A stretch of DNA of 64,000 nucleotides from contig JAEYSM010000052.1 in assembly GCA_023434665.1 (NCBI GenBank), positions 1 through 64,000 of the forward strand, in the 5' to 3' direction. The notes below the pieces were generated by a model. The model made no database searches. It had not been told where the DNA came from and saw only the letters and a list, made by a program, of their open reading frames with translations. Source of the stretch: Bacteroidota bacterium (GTDB lineage Bacteria > Bacteroidota > Bacteroidia > Bacteroidales > Lentimicrobiaceae). This document shows, piece by piece, positions 36,581 to 47,000 of this stretch (position 1 is the first letter of the stretch; each line of letters opens with the position of its first letter). The translations under genes and the position numbers were made by a program.

Positions 36581-37963
36581 TCAAACCTGATCTTTAACGA
36601 TTTTAATATTGAACTTTTTCATCCTTCTTATGAGGGAATCCCGTGAAATTCCCAACATTTTCGCGGTGAGCATCTGATTATAACCGCACTCATTTAATGC
36701 ATGAAGGATGAGGTTTTGTTCCTGTTCCTCCAGATTCAATGCAATAGGCGTAATCCCGGTTTTATTTGATTTTGGAAGAAGTTGAAAATCAATTGTGCTG
36801 AGAGTACTGGTATTGCAGAAGATCATTGCACGTTCTATCATATTTCTTAATTCCCTTACATTTCCCGAAAACTCGTAATCGGAGAGAGCCTCGATTAGTT
36901 GAGAACTTATCTTTGGTGTTGGTTTTTTAAGTCGGTCAGCGAAATAATCCACATAGTATTTCAGGAGTGGTTCAATATCTTCTTTCCTTTCACGTAGTGG
37001 AGGAATATGGATTGTAATTGTGTTTAAACGATGAAAAAGATCTAATCTGAAAAGCTTATTTTTAATCAGGTTGTCAACATCATGATTGGTTGCTGAAATA
37101 ATTCTGAAATCCACCTGGATTTCTTCAGAGCCTCCAACCTGCTTAATTTTCTTTTCTTCAATAGCTCTTAAAAGTTTGGCTTGAAGTGCAAATGGCATGT
37201 CGGCTATTTCATCAAGGAATAAAGTTCCTCCATTTGCCATTTCAAAGAACCCCTTTTTATCAGCAATAGCTCCAGTGAAACTTCCTTTAACATGTCCAAA
37301 GAACTCACTTTCAAGTAAAGAATCAGTTACTGCGCTGCTATTAACCGGAATAAAGGGCTCATATTTCTGTTCGCTGGCATAATGAATTATCCTGGCTATA
37401 ATTTCCTTGCCTGTGCCACTTTCACCCGTTATCAATACATTGGTATGGTTGTATTTTGCTGCGGTATTTGCCAGATCCAATACTTGTTTTATGGCATGGC
37501 TTTCGCCAATGAAAGTCCTGTCAATCATACGTTCAAGCTCTGAAGATATTAGTGAATTGCGATTCTCCATTTCTTTGAACTGGTGATACATGTGCAAATA
37601 CTTCTCTGTCCTTTCTATGGCGAGTTGTATATCGATGTGTCTGAAAGGTTTTCTAAGGTAGTCGATAGCTCCTTCTCTCAGTGCTTCGATCACAGTATCT
37701 ATATCTCCGTGTCCGGAAATTATGATTACCTCCATTGAAGGATAAAGTTTCCTGACCTGTTTAAGGATGTCAATCCCATTCATGCCGGGTAATCTTACAT
37801 CCAGAATCAGCAGATCATAAGGTCTCCTTCGCATACTGGCAAATCCATCTCCTGGTGTGGCAGCAGTGTAAACATCAAAATTCCTTAATTGGAGATATTC
37901 CTGTAGCTCCTGCGAGAAATCAATTTCATCGTCCAATATAAGTACAGTAAGCTTTTTACTCAT
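36581..37963 (-). CDS. NtrC-family sigma-54-dependent response regulator
   Basis: 460 residues: receiver domain (about 5-120) with phospho-acceptor Asp55 (LLILDVRLPG) and the Asp11-Asp12 pair; AAA+ sigma-54 interaction domain (about 150-380) with Walker A GESGTGKE (180-187) and GSFTGA (227-232), a one-residue variant of the canonical GAFTGA loop that contacts sigma-54; and a C-terminal FIS-type helix-turn-helix (LTAKMLGISRDSLIRRMKKF). It overlaps the upstream sensor kinase gene by 8 bp, so they form one signalling pair. The sigma-54 promoter at 36360 and the repeated motif suggest that it drives protease genes of this island; this is inference. Confidence 0.95.
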   Translation of the reverse strand: MSKKLTVLILDDEIDFSQELQEYLQLRNFDVYTAATPGDGFASMRRRPYDLLILDVRLPGMNGIDILKQVRKLYPSMEVIIISGHGDIDTVIEALREGAIDYLRKPFRHIDIQLAIERTEKYLHMYHQFKEMENRNSLISSELERMIDRTFIGESHAIKQVLDLANTAAKYNHTNVLITGESGTGKEIIARIIHYASEQKYEPFIPVNSSAVTDSLLESEFFGHVKGSFTGAIADKKGFFEMANGGTLFLDEIADMPFALQAKLLRAIEEKKIKQVGGSEEIQVDFRIISATNHDVDNLIKNKLFRLDLFHRLNTITIHIPPLRERKEDIEPLLKYYVDYFADRLKKPTPKISSQLIEALSDYEFSGNVRELRNMIERAMIFCNTSTLSTIDFQLLPKSNKTGITPIALNLEEQEQNLILHALNECGYNQMLTAKMLGISRDSLIRRMKKFNIKIVKDQV

Positions 37964-40109
37964 GTTTGGTAGTTTGTTTCGATGAAGGCATCTCTTTTAT
38001 TGTGGTGCCATTTATAACAGGGATTTTTACTGTAACTGTTGTTCCTTCTCCCTTTTTGCTTTGAATATGAATAGAGCCATTGTGTTCATTTAAGATCTTC
38101 TGAGATATTGCAAGGCCGAGACCTGTTCCTTTCCCCGGAGCTTTACTGGTTACAAAAGGCTTCGTGATATGGTCAAGTTGATTGCTTTCAATGCCCATTC
38201 CATTGTCAGTTACAGAAAGATGAAATTTCGAGTCAGTAATAACACCTTTAATAGTAATGACCGGATTGTAATTCTGAACGATGTTCATTTTTTCAAGCAT
38301 TGTATCGCGTGCGTTCGATAACAAATTTAACAACACCTGTTCTATTTTATAAGTATTCCCATGTATAAAAGCATCTTTAGTACTTTCATCTAAATGTTTA
38401 ATAACCTCTATTCCATTATTTTTTAGCTGTTCTGTAAAGAGTGATAGAGTATTGTCAAGAGGCTCTGCTACATTGAAAGAAGTAAGAATCATATCATCAT
38501 TTCCACGGGCAAAATTCCTTACGTGGTCAATAATATTGCGCATCCGGTGTATGCTTTCAAAGATTTTAGTGTTCTTTTCTTTTATGTAATTAGCGTCTGC
38601 TGTTCCTCTGGCAAGGGCTTGAAATAAATTATCAATTCCAAATGAAATAGTATTTAAAGGCTGGTTTATCTCATGTGCAATACCGGTTGCCATTTCACCG
38701 ATAGCAACCATTCTTTCTGTCTGAATTATATGTTTTTCGAGTTCTCTTTCTTTGGTAATGTCGGTACAGAAAATAAGGTATTGATCTGCAGATAGTTTAA
38801 CGCTTTCTGTCTTAACCAATAAGGTTTTACCATTTGAGTTGACAACGAATTCACACTTAGATAATTTCCCATTAAGAAGATTCTGAACTTTTGTATTGGG
38901 GCTTGCCAGTTCATACTGATTTAGAATACTAAGTATATTCAAAACTCCTTCCTGTTTAATAAAGTCGGGGAACATTAATCCAAAAGCCTTATTATATTCA
39001 TAAATGATTCCTTTTGAAGAGGTTATCACGATACCTTCAGGGGCATTCTCAATATAGCTTCGATAACGTAATTCACTTGCCACAAGATGTTTACGGGTTT
39101 CATCACGCTCGAGAGCATTTCCGGTGATTGTTCCAAACACTGATAATGCTTTCAATTCTGAAGCTTCCCATGAAAGTACAGAGGTGCTTTCCAGCAAAAT
39201 TATGTACCCATAATGTTTTTCTCCTGAAGTTACATTTATAGAAATAGTCTGGGTGTTTTCTTTCTCTGCTTCGATTGAAAATACCTCACCTTTGTCAATC
39301 TTATAGGGTAGATGCCAGGGCCCATTAAACCCGTCTGAGCTAAGAAGTATTACCGCTTCCTGATGTTTATTAAACTCTTTGGCCAATTTCAGTTTTGAAT
39401 CATTCAGAGTTTTAATGGATACAGGGAAGTTGGTCAGTGATTGTTTTTCAGGGTTGAGGCTATCTAATTGATTTTCATCATAAAAAATAGGCTTGAGTTT
39501 ATTGGATGGAATAAAAACAGCTAAAGAAGACCCACAAACACTGGCTATGTCTCTCAGCATAAAATGTATTGAACTGATCAGATCGAAATTGCCTGAGAAC
39601 CTTGCTGAAGCTAGCGAAACTGCTTTTTGTAACTGTAATCTAAGGCGAAGAATTTCCTGTATTTCCTGAAAGCGATTATTGCTCTCCTGAAGATGTTGGC
39701 TTTGCAGTAATAATTCTTGTTTTTGATTAAATAACTGTAGGAAAACCCTCACCTTACTTAATAAAACTTCATGGTGATAAGGTTTTGAAATGTAATCAAC
39801 TGCTCCTGATCTATATCCTTGCGAAACGCTGAATTCATCAAAGTGGATGGCAGAAATAAAGATAATTGGTGTAAGAGTGTTGAGTTGTTGTTTCCTGATT
39901 AATTCTGCAAGTTCAAAGCCATTCATAACAGGCATTGAAACATCGAGGATTATCAATGCAAATTCTGTATTCTCGGTAATTCTTAAAGCTTCATGACCAC
40001 TTGTAGCTTTATGCAGTGACGCCTGTTCTTTGCGTAAAGCCGTCTCAAGCAGTATCAGATTTACTTCAATGTCATCAACAAGTAAGATTTTAGGTAAGTT
40101 CGTTATCAT
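37956..40109 (-). CDS. hybrid sensor histidine kinase with N-terminal receiver, GAF-like and PAS domains
   Basis: About 717 residues from the ATG at 40109 (MITNLPKILLVDD); a longer frame adds 28 residues of doubtful value. Order: receiver (about 5-122, Asp56 in LIILDVSMP), GAF-like region (about 165-345), PAS (about 355-460), HisKA with the phospho-histidine in GIAHEINQPLN, and HATPase_c with N, G1 and G2 boxes (NLLSNARDTM, VTDNGMGI, GKGTGLGLAIS). No membrane helices, so it is a cytoplasmic sensor. The receiver at the N-terminus means that another kinase could control it. Co-transcribed with and overlapping the response regulator gene. Confidence 0.93.
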   Translation of the reverse strand: MITNLPKILLVDDIEVNLILLETALRKEQASLHKATSGHEALRITENTEFALIILDVSMPVMNGFELAELIRKQQLNTLTPIIFISAIHFDEFSVSQGYRSGAVDYISKPYHHEVLLSKVRVFLQLFNQKQELLLQSQHLQESNNRFQEIQEILRLRLQLQKAVSLASARFSGNFDLISSIHFMLRDIASVCGSSLAVFIPSNKLKPIFYDENQLDSLNPEKQSLTNFPVSIKTLNDSKLKLAKEFNKHQEAVILLSSDGFNGPWHLPYKIDKGEVFSIEAEKENTQTISINVTSGEKHYGYIILLESTSVLSWEASELKALSVFGTITGNALERDETRKHLVASELRYRSYIENAPEGIVITSSKGIIYEYNKAFGLMFPDFIKQEGVLNILSILNQYELASPNTKVQNLLNGKLSKCEFVVNSNGKTLLVKTESVKLSADQYLIFCTDITKERELEKHIIQTERMVAIGEMATGIAHEINQPLNTISFGIDNLFQALARGTADANYIKEKNTKIFESIHRMRNIIDHVRNFARGNDDMILTSFNVAEPLDNTLSLFTEQLKNNGIEVIKHLDESTKDAFIHGNTYKIEQVLLNLLSNARDTMLEKMNIVQNYNPVITIKGVITDSKFHLSVTDNGMGIESNQLDHITKPFVTSKAPGKGTGLGLAISQKILNEHNGSIHIQSKKGEGTTVTVKIPVINGTTIKEMPSSKQTTKHE

Positions 40110-40265
40110 GATGTGCTTATGTTTCCCGTAACTAAAGTATAAAAATATTGCATCAAAACGATACTGAGCATATATCAGAAATAGTATGCCCAAGGATTAA
40201 TAACCCAAATGGAAAAAAGTCATATCATAAACTCGTTTTTTATAAAATTCCCGCAGGATTTAAAA

Positions 40266-40294
40266 AAAAGAGGCTGTTGGAAACAGCCTCTTTT
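40266..40294. terminator. bidirectional intrinsic terminator
   Basis: AAAAGAGGCTGTT and AACAGCCTCTTTT, a perfect 13-bp stem with a GGA loop, just past the stop of C25 gene 40308-44006. Confidence 0.85.
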
Positions 40295-40307
40295 AAGTTA
40301 TACTTCC

Positions 40308-43300
40308 TTACCTTATCAATAATTTTTGTAAAGTGCTTCCTTTTGCCGATTTCACTTTTATAAAGTATATACCAGCAGGTAAATTGTTAAGGTTAAAAGT
40401 CTCTATTTGTTTCATGGCATTAATGGTAATGTTCCTATTCAACACTTCTCTTCCTGTTGAATGGAATATCTGAATAAGTGCATCTCCCTTTAATGTTTTA
40501 TCAAACAGTATAGTAAATTCCCCTGAATTTGGATTTGGATAAATAACGAAACTACTGTTGGTATTTTCAGGTAAACCTGTGCATGCTTCAACATTTACCA
40601 ATGTTGTAGCTATAGTTTCACAGCCATCTGTATCAGTCACTGTAACTGAATAATCTTTTGAATTACCGGCACCGATATCTTCGGCTAATATGGTTATCTG
40701 AGATTGACTTTCCCCATTAGACCATACATAGGTTTCATATCCTGCATCAGCAGAAAGCTGGATAGTATGATTTATACATATTGTTGTGTCAGATGGTAGG
40801 TTAATTACTGGAGCTTTTATAGTTACCTCGTGCGATACTGAATTCGAACACTGGTTTTCAGAGTCAGTTTCTGTTAATGTAACTATACCGGTTAAAGGTT
40901 GTCCCCAATTGACAGAAATTTCCTGAGTATCCTGACCGGAACCAATTGATCCGCCCTCTACGTTCCAGGTAAAAGTATTTCCTTCATTGATTTCAGCAGT
41001 GAAAACTATATTTGTAGAGTTTGCACATGCCATATCAACACCATTAATAACAGGTATTGGTGAAGGTTTAACTAGCACATTCATAGAGACCTCTGAAGAA
41101 CATCCATATGCATTGGTCTCATTCAGATAAACGGTGACTGAATCAGTTATTGTCCAGTTAATGTGTGCCTCGTTTGAAGACTCACCTGATGTAATACTTC
41201 CACCTTCAACACTCCATAAATAACTGTTTTCTGTTCCGGCAGCAGTATAAATTGTAGTTGGATCGAATTGGCAAACTTCAACCGGTCCGTCAATAACAGG
41301 AGTTGGAACAGGGTTGATTTGTAAAATCATCTCCGATGAAATATCTTCACAAATGCCATTTCCTGCATGTAATGTAAGAGTTACTTGCCCTGCATTTATG
41401 TCTTCGATACCTGGTATGTAGGAAGCCAGTAATATAGTTGAATCTTCGAATGATCCGGTTCCGCTTGTTGTCCACCAAACGTATGTGTGATTTTCTGCAG
41501 TTGCTTCAGCAGTATAAATAGCATTGGCACAAATCTGTTGATCGACAATTGCGATTATTGGTTCGGGTAAAAATGAAACCTGAAGGTAATCAGTCGAATC
41601 TCCAATTGCTGAATTGTAAGCTGTAAGAGACAGAGTAACCATTCCTGCTGCAACATCCTCAACACTTGGTGTATAGATTGGGAGAAGTAAAGTGGGATCA
41701 TCAAAGAATCCTGTACCGGTTGTCTGCCATTCTAATGATTCATAATTAATAGCAGATCCTGAAAGCTGAATAGCATCATCAAAGCATGTATTGATATCTT
41801 CGCCGGCATAAGCTGAAGTTACATTAGGAACTACTGTAATGGTGCTTTCATAACGATTACAATTTTGCTTTGTGATGATAATTTTAAGAACAGTTCCTGC
41901 AGGTTGAGGCTCAAACTGAACTTCAACAGTTTCGGAATCAGTCGTTGATGCAGTTCCAAGAATAATTCCATCTAAAGAGACACATATTTTTGAATTGAGT
42001 GCTGTTGTGACAGTGAGTCCTGATGCGCTTTCAAATATTTCAGCATCGTAGGAAGCAACTATTGTATCAGGCATGTTATAACAAATCCTTACAAATGCAT
42101 CGCCGTGGTGGTGGAAGAGATTGTATGTAACACGTTTGTTGTTAACATTGTAAGGCCAGTTTGACTGCTTGAGGAAGAATTTTCCTGCTGCTTGTCCGAA
42201 TGCCGGCAAAACACCCCTTTCTTCTACTTCAGAACCGTAAGTCATAAATTGAGGCCACATATTGTCGATCATACCCCAAACAAAAACATCATTCACAAAC
42301 GAATAGGATGTCTCAGAGGCAGCGGTTAATCCAAGGGCACCTGAAGGATTATTATTATATGTATAACGGTGGAATTTTTCGGTAAAGCACTCGCCGCTCC
42401 AATTGTACTTTCCTGTCAGGCAGTTAATCGAAAGAATCCATGTAAGGTCTGTATTTGTCAATCCACCTATGTTTGAATTTGTGTAGTATGGCTCGCCCCA
42501 ACCTGTTTCCATTCCATGATCACGATGCATCAGCATGAATGAACCCGCGTTAATGGCACTATTAATTTGGGAAGCATTACCTCCTGTCCAACCACCCATA
42601 AGTGCAGGTGTTTGAGGAATATAACCCATTCCATTTGGACCGAAAACGCCAACTACCGTATTCGTATTGGTTGCTGTTGACCATACTGAACCCGGATATC
42701 CACTGTAAATTTCGTTTATTCTGACAGGTGTTTTCCCTAATGAATTTCTCCAGAAGCCCCCTACGACTTCCGAGCAAACCTGAAACCATCTTTCTGTCTG
42801 CCATCCCAATGCAGTGATAGGCTTATCATAAAAATCAGGATTTGTAGGCAGATTTCGTTCGTAGTTCATGAACTTTGAAATCATGGTTTTAAGATGCGTT
42901 TCATTCTGTGCAGTCATCCTGGCAAAAATGATATCAGGCATATCATCGTTATTGATATCAGAAAGTATGTTGTCTGATACACAGTAGTTGTCGTAAATAG
43001 GTGATGTTATGGTTGATGCATTATTTGATCCATAATCACCTAAAAGTAGCACTGCTACAGGAGGTATATCCCAAGTAGTATATGCAGTAGTGAAATATGT
43101 CTTAAGGCTTGCAGCATTAACATTTAGTCCTATATCAGAGAGCTTTACAACACCTGTGTAGATGCCTTCCTCATTACGGAATTTCTTAATAGAATCGGCA
43201 TACTGGCTAAAAATCGGATCATTAGGAACAACAATCAAATACTCATATCCGGTTAATAAGGATCTGTCATTATATCTTTTATCATAGTCAACCTTTGGAA

Positions 43301-44006
43301 GGGAAGAGTAGTTATATATAACATCTTGCAGAATCTGATCCCAATGTGGATTTCTGTATTTGCTATCGCCAAATTGTCGTGAACCACCTTCAAATTTTAC
43401 ATTAAACCTAATATCCCTGATCACAAATAGTTCTTTTGTTACCGGGTTGTATTGAAAAGGATTAATATTTAACATACACACGTCAACTCCCCTGATTTGA
43501 GTAAAATCACCAAGTACCACATTTTGTGCAGGGTAAAGTGAATTTCGTGAGTAGACCGATTCCTTTTTTGCATAATGAAGTGGTCCCTCATCGTTGTCCA
43601 AAGGAATTCTTGGAGCCGGTGCAACAATCACATCATTAATCTTTTCTGTTCTGATATCAATTATTTCAATCACTGGTACAGATCCTTGAGGAATAGCAAT
43701 ATATCTCCCCATTGACGGCAGATCAGGGTATCCTTCTTCACCAGGTAATAATGATTCGGAAAAGAGAACATTTTTCATTCGGGTGCCATTAATATCAATA
43801 TCCTCCATACTGAAATTCTGGAGTGAAAAGTTAAGTGACAGTCCGTCAGTCGATTCTCTGACTTTTGAAAGACCCTGGGGGCCCCAGCTTCCCTGGTAAC
43901 GAATCTCTTGTGCAAAAATAACCGTTGATACTAGTAACATTACAAATGACAAGGTAATCCGTAACGATAAACCAGACCGGTTGCGGCAGCGTAAAAATTT
44001 TATCAT
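40308..44006 (-). CDS. gingipain-type cysteine protease (C25) with four Ig/PKD-like repeats and T9SS tail
   Basis: 1232 residues. After the signal peptide (long basic n-region, cleavage after VIFAQ) come a C25 propeptide (about 40-245, INPFQYNPVTKELFVIRDI), the catalytic domain with His497 (HRDHGMETGWGE) and Cys529 (SINCLTGKY), spacing 32, and a small Ig domain. Then follow two repeats of the form W(Q/T)T(T/S)GTGxFxD...YxPxxED, two PKD-like repeats with VEGGSIxSG, a final Ig domain and a T9SS tail (YPNPNSGE to QKLLIR). The repeats resemble those in the two neighbouring secreted proteins. Specificity unknown. Promoter candidate at 44032-44039. Confidence 0.92.
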   Translation of the reverse strand: MIKFLRCRNRSGLSLRITLSFVMLLVSTVIFAQEIRYQGSWGPQGLSKVRESTDGLSLNFSLQNFSMEDIDINGTRMKNVLFSESLLPGEEGYPDLPSMGRYIAIPQGSVPVIEIIDIRTEKINDVIVAPAPRIPLDNDEGPLHYAKKESVYSRNSLYPAQNVVLGDFTQIRGVDVCMLNINPFQYNPVTKELFVIRDIRFNVKFEGGSRQFGDSKYRNPHWDQILQDVIYNYSSLPKVDYDKRYNDRSLLTGYEYLIVVPNDPIFSQYADSIKKFRNEEGIYTGVVKLSDIGLNVNAASLKTYFTTAYTTWDIPPVAVLLLGDYGSNNASTITSPIYDNYCVSDNILSDINNDDMPDIIFARMTAQNETHLKTMISKFMNYERNLPTNPDFYDKPITALGWQTERWFQVCSEVVGGFWRNSLGKTPVRINEIYSGYPGSVWSTATNTNTVVGVFGPNGMGYIPQTPALMGGWTGGNASQINSAINAGSFMLMHRDHGMETGWGEPYYTNSNIGGLTNTDLTWILSINCLTGKYNWSGECFTEKFHRYTYNNNPSGALGLTAASETSYSFVNDVFVWGMIDNMWPQFMTYGSEVEERGVLPAFGQAAGKFFLKQSNWPYNVNNKRVTYNLFHHHGDAFVRICYNMPDTIVASYDAEIFESASGLTVTTALNSKICVSLDGIILGTASTTDSETVEVQFEPQPAGTVLKIIITKQNCNRYESTITVVPNVTSAYAGEDINTCFDDAIQLSGSAINYESLEWQTTGTGFFDDPTLLLPIYTPSVEDVAAGMVTLSLTAYNSAIGDSTDYLQVSFLPEPIIAIVDQQICANAIYTAEATAENHTYVWWTTSGTGSFEDSTILLASYIPGIEDINAGQVTLTLHAGNGICEDISSEMILQINPVPTPVIDGPVEVCQFDPTTIYTAAGTENSYLWSVEGGSITSGESSNEAHINWTITDSVTVYLNETNAYGCSSEVSMNVLVKPSPIPVINGVDMACANSTNIVFTAEINEGNTFTWNVEGGSIGSGQDTQEISVNWGQPLTGIVTLTETDSENQCSNSVSHEVTIKAPVINLPSDTTICINHTIQLSADAGYETYVWSNGESQSQITILAEDIGAGNSKDYSVTVTDTDGCETIATTLVNVEACTGLPENTNSSFVIYPNPNSGEFTILFDKTLKGDALIQIFHSTGREVLNRNITINAMKQIETFNLNNLPAGIYFIKVKSAKGSTLQKLLIR

Positions 44007-44031
44007 GATGGAAGTAATTGGTTGTATCTGA

Positions 44032-44039
44032 CAAATATA
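44032..44039 (-). promoter_or_regulatory. -7 box of C25 gene 40308-44006
   Basis: TATATTTG on the minus strand, exact TAnnTTTG, 26 bp before the start codon. Confidence 0.4.
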
Positions 44040-44040
44040 T

Positions 44041-44076
44041 AAAAAAAAGGAACCTTGTAAAAGATTCCTTTTTTTT
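44041..44076. terminator. terminator of gene 44094-48023
   Basis: AAAAAAAAGGAA pairs with TTCCTTTTTTTT around a 12-nt loop; T run on the minus strand. It overlaps the promoter region of the next gene. Confidence 0.7.
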
Positions 44077-44093
44077 GTTGTGATGTGGTAAAT

Positions 44094-47000
44094 TTATTTT
44101 CTGATAACCAGCTTGGTCATGTAAACATCGTGACCATTTTTCAAATAAACAGTATAAACTCCATCGGCTAATTGTGCTTTGTGGACTGCAAAAGTAGATG
44201 CAGCTCTTACAGCAACATTCGGTTGACTGTATACCATTTTGTTATTTAAATCGTAGATCTCAAGAGTATAACTTTTATTATCCTTTATGTTAAGTCTGAG
44301 GTTGAATGAACCTTTTGACGGATTAGGATAAATGGATAACAAGTTGCTGTTAACTTCACCGAATCCCGTGCAATCTTCAAATGTAACACTGCTTGTTGCT
44401 GAAGTGGAGCAGTTAGTGGTGTTATCGGTAACAGTTACTGAAAAATTATTAGTCCCGATACCAATACCTGTTGTATCAACAGTTATTGATGAGGATATTT
44501 GACCTCCGGGGTTCCATAAATAAGTAACGTCGCCTGAAGCTGTTGCGTCAAGTGTTAAGCTGGTTCCGGCACAAAGTGTAGTGTCGGTTGCCAGAGAAAT
44601 TACCGGTGCCTGTTTTACATTAACTACAATGCTATCGCTTAGCATGTTAAAACAGTTTGCATCGGCGAGGAAAGTAAAGTGGTATGCAGTGGTAACAGTT
44701 GGAATGAGTGCAATCGTATAAGGATTTTCACTGGTTTCAATAGTGCCAACACCATTGTCCATCTCGAATGTCCATGGTCCTTCACCTGTAAATGATACCT
44801 GTGCTGTAACCTGTTCACCCTGGCAAATTTCAGCTTCAGTCAAAGAAAGCTCAATTGTTGGCTTCGGCAAGAAGGTAATAGTAGAAGATAACTGTATGTT
44901 TTCGCATGGGGCACCTGAAATGACTTCGAGCGACAATGTTACACTTCCGGAATTGTAATCTTCTTCTGATGGCTCGTACATAGTCATTAAGGAACCTGGT
45001 TCAGTAAATATACCTGTTCCGCTTGAAGTCCAGCTTAGTTCTGAATAATTGGTAGCAACAGCCTCTAGGCTAACAATACTTCCAACACATGTTTCAAAAT
45101 TCTCAAGTGCAGAAGCTTCAGCCGGAGTTGATATTGTAAGTGTCATATTATCTGACTTAACTTCACCTTCAGGTCCATCTACGGTCAGAGTCAATACAAC
45201 ACTACCTGCAGTAATGTCATTTGTACCTGGTGTATAGAAAGCATTCAGACTGGCAACATCGTCGAAGGTTCCATCTCCGGATGTTGTCCATTGAGAAGTA
45301 ACATAATTGGATGCAATTCCTGATAACATGTATGAAGTACTGCCGCAAGTCGCGCCATCCTGACCGGCAAATGCCACTGTGGTCCTTTCGGCGGGTAGAA
45401 CAATATAATCCAGATATCCTGCGTCATCCCCATTCGATACACTGACGTCCTTTGTATAAACCCAGCGGAAATTCTGAATGCCCTCAGCAACCGGGAATGC
45501 TACTCTGGTCCAATCTTGTGTACCTGACCACTGGGCAATCATTTCATTGTTAATGTAAAATTTCAGCCAATCATAATTACTCTCAGAAGAAACTTTAACA
45601 TAGAAAGAAATAGAATCACTGGCCATGACATCATATTGCAACTTCAATTCAGTTGAACCATTATCTGAGATCACTCCTGATTTGGCGGCATATTCACCTT
45701 CATATACGTTATTCGAGACTATGGTCCAATTGGCACCACCTGCAAACTGCCATTCGAAGTTAGTGAAATCACCAGTTTCCCAATCTTCCAGGATTAAACC
45801 TACAGGGTATTTGTATTCTTTGGTAAACTGAGCATTAGCATTGCTGATGGTGTAATTGAAGATAGCAAGGTGTCCAACAGGTGCTTCAGGTGAAACCGAA
45901 ATTTCAAATACAGGAAGTACTTGATTGATTGTCCCTGGAAGCAGTGTTTCCCATGTTTGTGTGGGATTAGTTATCGTAATGAATGGACTGGTAGAAGTTA
46001 AAGTGCCGGTAATATCAGAGGTCTCATAATCGCCGATATTGATCGTTGGAATTGTCAGTTCTGCTGTTTCTCCTGCATCGAGACGGTTGTTGCCGTTTCC
46101 TGTGATTTCAGTTAAAGTGGCAGCACCTGAAGAAAAGGCCGGTGCGTGTGCTTCGAGTATGAAATTACTTACGAAAGTGCTGTCATTGGCATCAGTAATT
46201 GTAAGAGTGAAAGTAACTTTTTCCCCATCAGGAATGTTTTCTGCTACTTGAATTGCATATGCATCTGTTTTCTCCACAATCTCACCAATGGCCATATTAC
46301 CAAATAGTGCTTCGCTAGTTACAATTGTAATGAATGGATTTTCTGTGGCCAGTGTGGCAACTACATCAGTTGCAGGAGTGTCACCTTCATTTTCCAATGA
46401 AACATTAATGTTTGTTGATTCTCCGAAATCCAGTAAACCATTACCATTGCCTTCTGCATCATTAAGGCTGCTTCCGGCATAAACTATCCATGGTTGGTTT
46501 GGTGGAGGTCCTGTTTGGAATGGAGAAACATAAGTCATGGTTATTCCTGACCTGTTGTCTGTCCATACAGGATAAACCCAACGGTCGCGGGCGTGGTTAC
46601 CTAAATAGTCTCCCATATATCCACCAGCTAATCCAGGAATTGGGGAAGGAGTGAAAGAAACATCACTTACTTTAAGATCTTCCCAGGTTGCACCACCATC
46701 GGTTGAATTAGATGTATAAACTTCACACTGGTTGGAATTTACATTACGGTCATCATAATATACAACACTCAGGTTTCCGTTAATAGGATCGCATGTAATC
46801 CATGGGAAGTAATGCTCTTTACCTAAACCGGCAGGATCCTGATTTACTCTTATAGGAGTTGACCAAGTCTCGCCGCCATCCGATGATTTGATCATATAGA
46901 TATCCATATCGTTACCTGTGTTGATACCAGGGACACCAATATTTGGCCATGTAACATATATGGTTCCACTGTTTACACTGTTACTTATGTCAACGGCCAT

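Noticed and set aside
40110..40193. 28-residue N-terminal extension of the sensor kinase
   Set aside because: The receiver domain begins directly after ATG 40109 and the extension is unlike any receiver N-terminus.
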